Shown here piece by piece: positions 8,694 to 16,577 of a stretch of 20,776 bases of DNA. Every line of letters starts with the position of its first letter. Position 1 is the stretch's first letter. The stretch covers positions 1-20,776 of the forward strand of contig DATDRQ010000224.1 of NCBI GenBank assembly GCA_035291645.1. The letters run 5' to 3'. A program made the translations under genes and the position numbers. The notes beneath the pieces were generated by a model. It saw only the letters and a list, made by a program, of their open reading frames with translations. It ran no database searches and was not told the origin of the DNA. This DNA comes from DATDRQ01 sp035291645 (GTDB lineage: Bacteria > Chloroflexota > Anaerolineae > Anaerolineales > UBA4823).

Positions 8694-10187
8694 ATGCGTA
8701 ATATATTAAGATCCCTTTTCATTGTTGCTATCGCATATTTCATTTTCTTTCCAATATCGAATAAGGAGAGAGCTCAGGCGCAGGAACCATTCCTGTGGAG
8801 TGAGCCGGAAAACCTTTCGAATACTCCGACAACTTCCAATCACCAGGCAATTGTCACAGATGGCTATGGGAATGTCCATGTATTTTGGACAGAAGATGTA
8901 GGCGGCCCAGAGTTATCTATCGAAGAGGGGGAAAGTATGCCTGGAAATACCATCTTCTACCGAAGATGGGATGGCGAAAGTTGGAGTGTTCCGGTAGACA
9001 TTATTTATGGAAGGGGTTTAACTTATGGTTATTTAAGCGCTGCTGTGGATGAAAACAATCAAATTTATTTAGTTTGGATGGCTTTTGACGGCCTACATTT
9101 TAGTTCAGCACCGGCTCTTAATGCATCCTCGGCGAAGAACTGGCTTAACGATATTGTGCTTGAACCATCTCAGGGATCCAGACCCTTTATAATAGCTCGG
9201 GGAAATGGCGAGTTGGATGTGCTGTATGATATGACCTATCAAGTGGGGAATTTCACTAAAGATGGAAATCTTTACCATATTCGTTCCGTGGATGGGGGAA
9301 TGAGTTGGTCGACCCCACTCCAAATCTCCGATATTGATCCGAACAGTCAGACGATCGTGTTGTTTCCCCGCCTGGCAAGGGATGGCGGGGGACGTTTACA
9401 TGCAGTTTGGTATGTGGGTGATCCCCCAGGTTACACTGGCACTGCGGTTTTTTATTCGCGCTCCATCGATGAGGGAGAGACCTGGAGCGAGCCCCAAAAA
9501 ATTGATGAGGTGAAACCTGAAGTGAGCTGGTCGTCTCAAATTAATATTGGGGTAATTGGGGATAATGAAATTCATCTTGTTTGGGTATGTGGACAGCTAC
9601 CGGGAAGATGCCACCAAATGTCCCAGGATGGAGGGGATACTTGGTCACCCATTCGGCATGTTTTTGGAGATCTTCACTCGCTAGCAAACTGGGATGCGCT
9701 TATTAGCGATGATCAGGGCAATCTTTATTGGGTCCTTCAATTACGCTATCCTAAGGCTTTGTACTATAGTTATTGGACGGGTACTAATTGGGTTGATCCC
9801 CCCATCATCCTTCACAGCAGGGATCCTTATGTATCTGAAGGGCATTCACCCGAATTAGCTATCAGGAATGGAAATGAGCTACACCTGATCGTTCGACACT
9901 CACGACTTTTCGAAATTTGGCACATGTGGGCGAAAAGCCCCTTAGCAGATCCGATTCCAGCTCAGCCGACACCTGTCACGCTCCCTACTGATATTCCTGT
10001 GTCTACTCCGAATGCCTTTATCCCGGATTCCAGACCTGTAAGCGAGGTTCGCGCTCCGCAAATAGGGGATCTCCCTGAGGCTGCCAGCTTGAGACCAGAT
10101 TTTAGTTTAATGATTGGAATAGCTTCCACGATTTTACTCCTGGCCGTTTTTTCTCTCTATCAAATCTCGGGAAGACATAGAAAATGA
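8694..10187 (+). CDS. Second secreted, membrane-anchored Asp-box (BNR/sialidase-like) repeat protein
   Basis: This 497-residue protein has a signal peptide (MRNILR plus hydrophobic core, likely cleaved after AQA at residue 29). Asp-box motifs lie near residues 198 (SVDGGMSW), 257 (SIDEGETW) and 310 (SQDGGDTW). A Pro/Thr-rich stalk of about 30 residues follows (AQPTPVTLPTDIPV), and a C-terminal membrane helix (IASTILLLAVFSLY) ends in a basic tail. The opening repeat, with its GNVHVFWTED strand, resembles the opening of the 890-residue protein at 1986 (GVFHILWKDE). The two therefore look like relatives of one- and two-propeller size. I see no clear sialidase catalytic set. The gene starts 13 bases after wzt; ATG 8694 follows AAGGA at 8679-8683, a spacing of ten bases. 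Its low GC matches the 3' part of wzt, not the larger relative. Role is probably extracellular glycan or surface binding, which is inference. Confidence 0.8.
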   Translation: MRNILRSLFIVAIAYFIFFPISNKERAQAQEPFLWSEPENLSNTPTTSNHQAIVTDGYGNVHVFWTEDVGGPELSIEEGESMPGNTIFYRRWDGESWSVPVDIIYGRGLTYGYLSAAVDENNQIYLVWMAFDGLHFSSAPALNASSAKNWLNDIVLEPSQGSRPFIIARGNGELDVLYDMTYQVGNFTKDGNLYHIRSVDGGMSWSTPLQISDIDPNSQTIVLFPRLARDGGGRLHAVWYVGDPPGYTGTAVFYSRSIDEGETWSEPQKIDEVKPEVSWSSQINIGVIGDNEIHLVWVCGQLPGRCHQMSQDGGDTWSPIRHVFGDLHSLANWDALISDDQGNLYWVLQLRYPKALYYSYWTGTNWVDPPIILHSRDPYVSEGHSPELAIRNGNELHLIVRHSRLFEIWHMWAKSPLADPIPAQPTPVTLPTDIPVSTPNAFIPDSRPVSEVRAPQIGDLPEAASLRPDFSLMIGIASTILLLAVFSLYQISGRHRK

Positions 10188-10262
10188 TGGGTGAGCTATG
10201 GCTGTAGTTGGAAATTCTCCTCCAGAGTCAGCTATGCGGTCAAACAGTTCGTTATTTTGTTC

Positions 10263-10267
10263 AGGAG
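10263..10267 (+). promoter_or_regulatory. Shine-Dalgarno supporting a TTG start
   Basis: AGGAG lies eight bases before TTG 10276, in an 88-base gap with no other good start for the glycosyltransferase frame. It decides in favour of the TTG, which is also placed directly before the conserved first strand (IKASVVVPVYNGE). Confidence 0.65.
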
Positions 10268-10275
10268 TATAAATC

Positions 10276-11229
10276 TTGATTAAAGCTTCCGTTGTTGTAC
10301 CGGTTTATAATGGCGAGCGGACATTAAAAAGGTGTTTGGAAGCGTTGCTAGAGCTAGACTACCCGAAGGATAGCTATGAGATTATTGTCGTGGACAATAA
10401 TTCAAACGATCAAACCGTTCAAATCGCTACCAGATTTCCAATTAAATTATTACATGAGAAGCACATTCAGACATCCTACGCGGCAAGAAACAAAGGTATT
10501 CTAGAGGCCGTTGGTGATATTGTGGCCTTTACTGATGCAGACTGCATCGCTGCTCCCAATTGGTTACACGAGCTCTTGCTTCCTTTCGAAGATCCTTCAA
10601 TAGGTGGCGTAGGTGGACAAGTGGTGGCAAGTGGGCCCGAGGGAGATGTAGAAAAATTTATTACTTCCTTGCAGCTGTTTTCTCAATATCAAGACAGCAA
10701 TTATTTCCTGCCTTATCTAATTACGTGTAATGCTGCTTACCGTCGGAAAAATCTAATCGAGTTGGGTGGTTTTAATGCCCGCCTGTTTACATCCTCGGAT
10801 ATCGATTTAGCCTGGCGTCTGCAACTTAATACAGGCTGCCGGTTAGTATTCAACTCGAATGCGAAGGTATCCCATATTCACCGTTCGACCTTGAGTAGCA
10901 TGTCAAAACAATTTAAGCGTTCCGGCTTCGGCGAAATTTTCCTGGACACCATGTATAAAAACCAACCAGGATACCAAAGAACCCTATCAAGGCAATTGGC
11001 GCATATGCTGCGCCAATCCTGGTCGATGATGGTTTACATGCGTTCAATAATATACCGGGGATTATCCTGGAAGTTTCAAAAGAAAGATCGATTGTATGCG
11101 CTAACTCCTTACTTTTCGATCATTGCTGAGGCCAGTAACTTATGGGGAAAGGTTCAAGGACTCTGGGCAACCCGCTTAATGAATAAAAGTCCTTTAGAAA
11201 ATTTGTGGGCAGATCCAGGGGAACGGTAA
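10276..11229 (+). CDS. Family 2 glycosyltransferase (GT-A fold)
   Basis: This 317-residue enzyme would transfer a sugar from a nucleotide donor to the growing lipid-linked glycan at the cytoplasmic face. The N-terminal nucleotide-binding strand VVVPVYNGERTL and VVDNNSNDQT are followed by the metal-binding DxD (Asp87 and Asp89 in FTDADC). A later acidic motif, SSDIDLAWRLQ (Asp175, Asp177), is where the catalytic base of GT2 enzymes usually lies. The C-terminal 100 residues are basic and moderately hydrophobic, with no certain membrane helix. The start is TTG with a good Shine-Dalgarno. Donor and acceptor cannot be read from sequence. The gene belongs to the low-GC island (37% GC at 10381-10440), unlike the three other GT2 genes of the window, so it probably arrived with the neighbouring Asp-box gene and the wzt 3' end. 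Confidence 0.9.
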   Translation: MIKASVVVPVYNGERTLKRCLEALLELDYPKDSYEIIVVDNNSNDQTVQIATRFPIKLLHEKHIQTSYAARNKGILEAVGDIVAFTDADCIAAPNWLHELLLPFEDPSIGGVGGQVVASGPEGDVEKFITSLQLFSQYQDSNYFLPYLITCNAAYRRKNLIELGGFNARLFTSSDIDLAWRLQLNTGCRLVFNSNAKVSHIHRSTLSSMSKQFKRSGFGEIFLDTMYKNQPGYQRTLSRQLAHMLRQSWSMMVYMRSIIYRGLSWKFQKKDRLYALTPYFSIIAEASNLWGKVQGLWATRLMNKSPLENLWADPGER

Positions 11230-11240
11230 CCCCTAGCTTT

Positions 11241-12212
11241 ATGATCGGAGAACCTATTGTTTCAATTGTTATTGTGAATTACAACGCCGGGGATCTGCTC
11301 CGGCGCTGCCTCGAAAGGATTGATTCACAGAGTCTGCAGTCCTTCGAGGTGATCATTGTTGATAATGCCTCTAAAGATGATTCCTTGGAAGGGTTCCAAC
11401 TTTCCGACCGCATCCGGATCATTCGCAATGCTGAAAACCGAGGGTTTGCTGCTGCCCAAAACCAGGGCATGCAGGCTGCCCGCAGCGGTTACCTGATGCC
11501 CTTGAACTTTGATATCGCGCTCTCAGAGACATTTCTCCAGGAAATGGTTGCGGCGATCGAATCAGCGCCCCAAATCGCCACGGTTTCCTGCAAGTTGCTG
11601 CGGATGGGTGCGGATTTTACGCCTTCACAACAGATCGACAACGTTGGTCTGCTCCTGCCAGCCAACCGGGTCCCGGTTCATCGCGGGGTGGCCGAAACGG
11701 ACACAGGTCAGTATGACCAGCCTGTTCTGGTTTTTGGGGCTATGGGAGCAGCCGCCCTTTACCGGCGCGAGGCCGTTGAACAGGCGGCCTACCAGGGACA
11801 GTTCTTCGACGAGAGCTACTTCATGTGGTACGAGGAGATCGACCTGGATTGGCGCTTAAGGTTGATGGGCTGGGACTGCCTCTATGCCCCGAAAGCGGTA
11901 GCTTACCATGTCGGGGATGTCCACGGTCATGGGCGGAGTAAGTTCGGGGCTCAGATCAGCATGCGCAACCGCTGGCGAATGATCGCCTCAAATGAATGCC
12001 CACGCTGCTTGCTGAAGAACATCCCTTCCATCCTGGGGGAGGAAATTGCGCTGTTCTGGTACATCGCCACGCGTGGCTGGATCGACGTTTACATTCGGGC
12101 CCTGGGATCGTTTCTTTCGTCCTTGCCGGCAACGCTCCGCAAACGCAGCTGGGTTCGCCGGCATGCCCGGCGCTCTTGCCTGCCTAAGTATCCTTTTCCC
12201 ATCCCTTCGTGA
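11241..12212 (+). CDS. Family 2 glycosyltransferase, rhamnosyltransferase-like
   Basis: The predicted 323-residue protein begins with SIVIVNYNAGDLLRRCLE and has VDNASKDDS and the NRGFAAAQNQG segment typical of WbbL-like rhamnosyl and related transferases. The sugar-nucleotide metal site appears as LPLNFDIAL, where LNPD or LNND is more usual; the Asp is kept. The late motif EEIDLDWRLRLMGW (Glu198, Glu199, Asp201) supplies the expected acidic residues. I chose ATG 11241, twelve bases past the upstream stop and just before the first strand. An in-frame GTG at 11205 would overlap the preceding gene and add 12 residues, and neither start has a strong Shine-Dalgarno. GC content returns to the core level within the first 150 bases. 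Rhamnose as donor is only a family hint, since no rhamnose synthesis genes are present in the window. Confidence 0.88.
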   Translation: MIGEPIVSIVIVNYNAGDLLRRCLERIDSQSLQSFEVIIVDNASKDDSLEGFQLSDRIRIIRNAENRGFAAAQNQGMQAARSGYLMPLNFDIALSETFLQEMVAAIESAPQIATVSCKLLRMGADFTPSQQIDNVGLLLPANRVPVHRGVAETDTGQYDQPVLVFGAMGAAALYRREAVEQAAYQGQFFDESYFMWYEEIDLDWRLRLMGWDCLYAPKAVAYHVGDVHGHGRSKFGAQISMRNRWRMIASNECPRCLLKNIPSILGEEIALFWYIATRGWIDVYIRALGSFLSSLPATLRKRSWVRRHARRSCLPKYPFPIPS

Positions 12213-12221
12213 GAGGACGCC

Positions 12222-12971
12222 ATGCCTGAAGAATTAATCGGTTTGATCCCGGCCGCGGGAAAAGGGATCCGCTTAGGCCTGCCTTATCCTAAAGAGCTTT
12301 ATCCGATCATCCAGAACAACCATTACAAGCCGATCTCCCAGTTCGTGGTCGAGAACCTGACTGCTTCCGGCGCTGAACATATCGTCTTCGTGATTAATGA
12401 GACCAAGCACCAGCTGATCGGTTTTTTCGGGAATGGGTATCGCTTTGGCTGCAATATCAGCTATGTGGTTCAAGAACAACGCGGCGATTCGAATGTCTCC
12501 ACCTCACCCGGTCTGTCGCACGCTCTGGATTCGGCCTATCACCTGGTCAAGGGGAAGACGGTCTTGTTCGGTATGGCGGACACCATCATGGAACCCAAGG
12601 ATGTATTCCGTCATCTCCTGGATGCCGCCCGTCCAGAAGACAGGGTTATTCTTGGACTGTTCCCGGTAACCCGGCCGGAGAAGTTTGGTATGGTCGATTT
12701 CGACCAGGAAGGGGTTGTCCGCCAGATCATCGATAAACCCGCCCAGACAAGCCTGCAGTACGCCTGGGGCTGTATTGCCTGGCTGCCGGAGTTCACCGAG
12801 CACCTGCATGGCTGTGTCGATCGGCAACACATTTCTGATTTTGCCTTGATCATGAACAACGCTATCGAACAAGGGACGCCATTTAGAGCGGTCATCCTGC
12901 CAGGGGGGACCTATTCCGATTTAGGTACGTACGAGGAAATTGCCGAGTTGGATCAGAAGCTGAGAGCCTGA
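12222..12971 (+). CDS. Sugar-1-phosphate nucleotidylyltransferase-like protein
   Basis: This is a 249-residue Rossmann-like nucleotidyltransferase that should join NTP and a sugar-1-phosphate to make an activated donor for the adjacent glycosyltransferases. The signature loop is IPAAGKGIRLGLPYPKELYPI (residues 9-29), with the catalytic Arg17 and Lys24. A metal-binding Asp120 lies in FGMADTIMEP, and the sugar-side motif VRQIIDKPAQ is followed by WGCIAWLP. The protein is shorter than RmlA or GalU (about 290 residues) and has little beyond the core fold, so its nucleotide and sugar are uncertain; dTDP- or UDP-glucose are possible products. ATG 12222 is backed by GAGAGG five bases upstream, which touches the preceding stop codon. 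The C-terminus GTYSDLGTYEEI is typical of the family. Confidence 0.82.
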   Translation: MPEELIGLIPAAGKGIRLGLPYPKELYPIIQNNHYKPISQFVVENLTASGAEHIVFVINETKHQLIGFFGNGYRFGCNISYVVQEQRGDSNVSTSPGLSHALDSAYHLVKGKTVLFGMADTIMEPKDVFRHLLDAARPEDRVILGLFPVTRPEKFGMVDFDQEGVVRQIIDKPAQTSLQYAWGCIAWLPEFTEHLHGCVDRQHISDFALIMNNAIEQGTPFRAVILPGGTYSDLGTYEEIAELDQKLRA

Positions 12972-12991
12972 AAGGGGGGGTAAGAGAAATC

Positions 12992-13019
12992 TTGATTCAG
13001 AAGTCCACAGGTTCATAAT
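12992..13019 (+). promoter_or_regulatory. Candidate sigma-70 type promoter in the 101-base gap before the third GT2 gene
   Basis: TTGATT (12992-12997) and CATAAT (13014-13019) are separated by 16 bases, matching four and five of the six consensus positions. They lie in one of the few real gaps of the cluster, after a run of seven G (12974-12980). If active, it would give the genes from 13073 onward their own transcript. The evidence is motif matching only. Confidence 0.3.
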
Positions 13020-13072
13020 ACTGATCATTAAGTCCTAAGGAAATTCAACCGCGCTGCACGCCGGCTATTCGA

Positions 13073-14068
13073 ATGATGGTTCCTAATTATCCTCTTGGAA
13101 CGGGTAATGCTGGACTGGTTTACATCCTGATCATTAACTGGAATCAGGCAGCGCTGACGATCGAGTGTCTAGAATCGGTCTACAATACCGAGGGGGTGCA
13201 TTCCCGTGTACTGGTCGTCGATAATGGATCTACGGATGACTCGGTTCAGCAGATCTGCCATGCCTTCCCCGAGGTTGAAGTGCTGGAAGCGGGCGAAAAC
13301 CTGGGCTATTCGGAGGGCAATAATTTTGGCCTGCGCTACGCCCTCCAGCAGGGCGCCGATTATATCCTGCTGCTTAATAATGATACGGCGATCGATCCGC
13401 AGATGCTCCCCGGGTTGTTAAGCGTGGCTGAATCTGACCCACACATTGGAATCGTTGGACCAACCCAGTTATACTTTGATTTACCTGACACGATTTGGGG
13501 AGCAGATAACCATGTTGAGTGGTCGCAGGGACTGACTCGACGAGCACGTATGGGGGAAATCCTCTCTGATGGCAGCAACTCTGGAAGAATTCCGGAATCC
13601 GTCGAAGCGGATTACATCGATACCTGCGCTGCCCTGGTGCGGGCTGAGGTTTTCCGGCAAATCGGCCTGCTCGATCCGCGTTATTTTATCAATTTTGATG
13701 ATGCCGACCTGGGTTTACGTACAAAGAAAGCCGGCTTTCAGGTCATTTGCTGGCCGGCAGCCAGGATGTGGCATAAAGTCTCAGCCGCAATGGGCCAGGC
13801 CTCCCCGGCGACAACCTACTACATGACCCGCAACCTACTGCTGCTTTTTTCCTCCCATGCGCATGGAACGGAACGCCTGCAAGCATTATTACGCATCCTT
13901 GCTCGTACGCTGCGGACGGTAGGCACCTGGACTCTGAAACCTGCCTACCGGGGTGATGCGCTTTTCCAACGCCGGCGGGATGCGAACCTGTACGCCATGC
14001 GGGATTTCTTTATTGGGCGTTTCGGGAAAATGGGGTCAGATGTCGCCAGGGCGTGTTTCGGTAAATGA
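13073..14068 (+). CDS. Family 2 glycosyltransferase, WbbL/rhamnosyltransferase-like
   Basis: This 331-residue enzyme shows the full set of GT2 features. The first strand is VYILIINWNQAALTIECLES, followed by VVDNGSTDDS and ENLGYSEGNNFGLRYA. The DxD-type site is LLNNDTAID (Asp104), and the acidic motif is NFDDADLGLR (Asp209, Asp210, Asp212), with PAARMWHKVS after it. The arrangement is that of transferases adding rhamnose or another sugar to an undecaprenyl-linked intermediate. The C-terminal 90 residues are basic and may form amphipathic helices on the membrane. ATG 13073 and ATG 13076 are adjacent; neither has a clear Shine-Dalgarno, since the best purine run (AAGGAA, 13037-13042) is over 30 bases away. 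The gene follows a gap with a candidate promoter and overlaps or abuts the next glycosyltransferase. Confidence 0.9.
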   Translation: MMVPNYPLGTGNAGLVYILIINWNQAALTIECLESVYNTEGVHSRVLVVDNGSTDDSVQQICHAFPEVEVLEAGENLGYSEGNNFGLRYALQQGADYILLLNNDTAIDPQMLPGLLSVAESDPHIGIVGPTQLYFDLPDTIWGADNHVEWSQGLTRRARMGEILSDGSNSGRIPESVEADYIDTCAALVRAEVFRQIGLLDPRYFINFDDADLGLRTKKAGFQVICWPAARMWHKVSAAMGQASPATTYYMTRNLLLLFSSHAHGTERLQALLRILARTLRTVGTWTLKPAYRGDALFQRRRDANLYAMRDFFIGRFGKMGSDVARACFGK

Positions 14069-15122
14069 GGCAGTTGCTGTGGGGCAGATAAAAGCCAGCG
14101 TCATCATCCCGACGCATAACCGGAAAGAGAATCTTCAAAAAATTCTCGGATCTCTCTCTACACAAACTGCCTCACCTACCAACTTCGAGGTGATAGTCGT
14201 CGATGACGGCTCAATGGACGGCTCACCCCGGGTTGCGGATATGTGGTTTCCTTTCCATTTATACTACCTGCGTCAGGCCAACCAGGGGTCCGCAGCTGCC
14301 CGGAATGCAGGCGCAGAGCATGCCAGTGGAGAGCTGCTGATCTTTTTGGATGACGATATGTTAGTAGAATCCGGCTTCGTTTCCGGTCTGCTCGAGGCGC
14401 ACGAAAAATATCCAGACATCGTTGGCATGGGTTCTTTGAGGCCATATGTCTCCGACAGGAAGAATATTTTTACTCGGGTTTACCCGCTGGAAGAGCAGTT
14501 GTATAAACAGCGGGTCTTCCCAGTCGAGGAGGTAACGCCTCTTGCAGAGAGCGAATTTGTCTCCTTCATGGAATGTGTCTCGAACAATCTATCCGTTCGG
14601 AAGGATGACTTCTTCTCTATTGGAGGGATGCAGGATGTAGCTGGAGATGGGCCGACCTGGTGGGGGGATGTTGATTTCGGTTACCGGGCTTATCTAAAAG
14701 GGCTCCGTTTTCATCGCAGTGGGCTGGCTTTCTGCACCCATTGTGATCAATCTGTCAGCGATCTGGCGACTGCAACCGCGCGCCAGTATAAATCGGCCGT
14801 CCTGGCTGTGGCGCTATTTAATAAGTTTCCCGCACTCCAGGACCAACTACCCATGTTCCAGGATATGCTACCTATCGATCCGAAGATAGACCCTTTCAAG
14901 CGGGTTGTGCGAAAAGTGTTGCGCAAGTTCGTATCTACTTGGGTCTCGCTCAGGATTCTGACCGGCATTGCCCGGTTTCTCGAGAGATGGTATCCTAGCC
15001 CGGCGCTGCTCCGCCCACTTTATCGATGGATCCTGGGTGGTTTTCTTTACCAAGGATACCAGGCTGGTCTGAAGAAGTATGGTCCAGCGGACTTGCCTCG
15101 ATCTTTGTTTCTGGCTGGATGA
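14040..15122 (+). CDS. Family 2 glycosyltransferase
   Basis: The protein is 360 residues long from ATG 14040. Conserved features are ASVIIPTHNRKENLQK, VVDDGSMDGS, the NQGSAAARNAGAEHA segment, the metal site FLDDDM (Asp104-106) and the acidic WWGDVDFGYRAYLKG motif. These define an inverting GT2 enzyme probably acting on the same lipid-linked glycan as its neighbours. About 110 residues follow the catalytic domain and contain a hydrophobic, basic stretch that may touch the membrane. The start is uncertain. ATG 14040 follows GGGG by four bases and overlaps the upstream gene by 29 bases. GTG 14079 follows GAGG by eight bases, avoids the overlap and begins just four residues before the first strand. 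The frame stays open back to 13953 inside the upstream gene, but that extension is out-of-frame coding sequence of the neighbour. Confidence 0.88.
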   Translation: MSPGRVSVNEAVAVGQIKASVIIPTHNRKENLQKILGSLSTQTASPTNFEVIVVDDGSMDGSPRVADMWFPFHLYYLRQANQGSAAARNAGAEHASGELLIFLDDDMLVESGFVSGLLEAHEKYPDIVGMGSLRPYVSDRKNIFTRVYPLEEQLYKQRVFPVEEVTPLAESEFVSFMECVSNNLSVRKDDFFSIGGMQDVAGDGPTWWGDVDFGYRAYLKGLRFHRSGLAFCTHCDQSVSDLATATARQYKSAVLAVALFNKFPALQDQLPMFQDMLPIDPKIDPFKRVVRKVLRKFVSTWVSLRILTGIARFLERWYPSPALLRPLYRWILGGFLYQGYQAGLKKYGPADLPRSLFLAG

Positions 15123-15167
15123 GGGATTATTTTAATAGCAGGCAGTACTGGAGAGGTATTAAGGCAT

Positions 15168-16571
15168 ATGTTGCGTTCGTTTGTTGAAAAGAGGAATCTC
15201 ACCCGGCTACAGCTGCTGATTGCAAGTGGAGTCCTGGCAGTCAGCTTTTACCTGGCGATTGTCGCGGCCCGCGCCTACACACCGGAGAGCTTGCTGATGG
15301 ACCCGGTGTTCTTGCTGCTGATCGTGGCCAGCATAATCGTGTTCCTCATCGCCCGACCTATTTATGGCCTGGTATTCCTGATAATTGTTAGCCTTGTCTC
15401 ATTGACCCAGAATTCTGCCCTCATGAGATACACAAATCCGGCTATCCTCCTCCTATTCTTGTTGTTAGCCTTATGGATACTGGATAGCGCGATTATCAAG
15501 CGAAAGCCAATTATTTTCTCGGCCCGGCCATTCCTGCCATTGCTCATACTGGTGATCTCGGCGGTCATCTCTTTCGGTGTTGGGCAGTTGCGGTGGTTCA
15601 CATTCGCTCGTCCTGCTCCATTAGATGCACAAATCGCTGGGCTGGCTCTTTTCATCCTCTCGGCTGGCGCGTTTGTTCTGGCAGCTGTCCAGATCATTGA
15701 CTATACCTGGTTGAAACGCTTAACCTGGTTGTTCTTGATAGTAGGGGGGACTTACATCGTAATCCTGTTAATCCCAGGGCCTAACATGACCCTCCGGACG
15801 CTTTTCACAAAAGCAGTAGGTACCAGTATCTTCTGGATCTGGCTGGTGGCACTCTCATTCAGCCAGTCCCTGTTTAACAAAGAGTTACACATACGTTGGA
15901 GAATCCTGCTGGCTGGCTTGACGATCGCGGCCCTCATGGTAGCCATGGTTAGATCCTTTGGTTGGAAGTCTGGCTGGATGCCTCCACTGATCGCTCTCTT
16001 GGTTATTATCTATTTTCGCTCTCCCAAGCTCGCAATAGGGGCAATTGTTGTTGTGGCAGCTTTCCTGCTGATCAGGAATCTCTCGCCGGTACTGATCCAG
16101 GACGACGAGTATAGTTATCTTACCCGTGTAGCGGCCTGGGAGATCATCCTGGGCAAGATATACACGGTTAGCCCGATATTTGGTCTAGGCCCGGCAAACT
16201 ACCGGTTCTACACTCCATTGTTTTCGATCCTTGGTTACAATATACAATTTAATTCACACAACAATTACATCGACATCCTGGCACAGATCGGCCTGGTGGG
16301 GCTAGCGGCGTTTGTATGGTTCTTCTTTGAAGTTTTCAGGCTCGGTTGGGCGCTGCGGGCACGGGTATCAGAAGGGTTTGCCCTGGCTTATGTGAACGCC
16401 GCGCTGGCTGGCCTAATTGCAACTCTGATATCAGGCTTCTTTGGCGATTGGATCGTCCCATTTATATATAATATTGGGATTCATGGCTTCCAAGGTAGCT
16501 TGCTCGCCTGGTTCTTCCTGGGTGGGCTTGTTGCACTGGACCGAATAATGAAGGAAGAGGCGATCGGGTAG
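15168..16571 (+). CDS. Second O-antigen ligase/polymerase-like membrane protein
   Basis: This is a 467-residue polytopic membrane protein of about 11-12 hydrophobic segments. The C-terminal half carries the Wzy_C-type signature: a long extracytoplasmic loop with YTVSPIFGLGPANYRFY, then FNSHNNYIDILAQIG with His364, leading into a membrane helix. Proteins of this family polymerise O-antigen repeats or ligate glycan to a lipid or protein. The window holds a second one at 106, with a TPR tail that this protein lacks, so the two may divide polymerase and ligase roles; that split is inference. ATG 15168 is preceded by GGAGAGG (15149-15156) and AAGG (15161-15164). The 45-base gap before it contains no terminator. 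The stop TAG overlaps the Shine-Dalgarno of deoB. Confidence 0.82.
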   Translation: MLRSFVEKRNLTRLQLLIASGVLAVSFYLAIVAARAYTPESLLMDPVFLLLIVASIIVFLIARPIYGLVFLIIVSLVSLTQNSALMRYTNPAILLLFLLLALWILDSAIIKRKPIIFSARPFLPLLILVISAVISFGVGQLRWFTFARPAPLDAQIAGLALFILSAGAFVLAAVQIIDYTWLKRLTWLFLIVGGTYIVILLIPGPNMTLRTLFTKAVGTSIFWIWLVALSFSQSLFNKELHIRWRILLAGLTIAALMVAMVRSFGWKSGWMPPLIALLVIIYFRSPKLAIGAIVVVAAFLLIRNLSPVLIQDDEYSYLTRVAAWEIILGKIYTVSPIFGLGPANYRFYTPLFSILGYNIQFNSHNNYIDILAQIGLVGLAAFVWFFFEVFRLGWALRARVSEGFALAYVNAALAGLIATLISGFFGDWIVPFIYNIGIHGFQGSLLAWFFLGGLVALDRIMKEEAIG

Positions 16572-16577
16572 GAGAGA

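Larger units (their letters stand above)
8160..11280. other. Low-GC island with probable exchanged specificity cassette
   Basis: Counting GC by eye in 60-base blocks gives 32% at 8161-8220, 35-43% in each block across 8221-8580, 37% over 9001-9120, 37% at 10381-10440 and 37% at 11221-11280. Outside the island the values are 57% over 2641-2760, 58% over 7561-7740, 58% at 11281-11340 and 60% at 11461-11520. The right edge is not perfectly sharp, since 11341-11400 is 43%. The island holds the 3' third of wzt, the second Asp-box gene and one GT2 gene. No transposase, tRNA or flanking repeat is visible, so homologous exchange within related clusters is the likelier mechanism. That origin is inference; the composition shift is directly seen. 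Confidence 0.65.

Noticed and set aside
10198..10272. Short 24-codon frame between the second Asp-box gene and the TTG-start glycosyltransferase
   Set aside because: It has no convincing Shine-Dalgarno or hydrophobic or other pattern, and it runs over the ribosome binding site of the next gene.
13953..14039. N-terminal extension of the fourth glycosyltransferase back to ATG 13953
   Set aside because: The extension is out-of-frame sequence of the upstream glycosyltransferase, with a Cys/Gly-rich composition unlike a GT2 N-terminus. The conserved domain begins only at about 14085.
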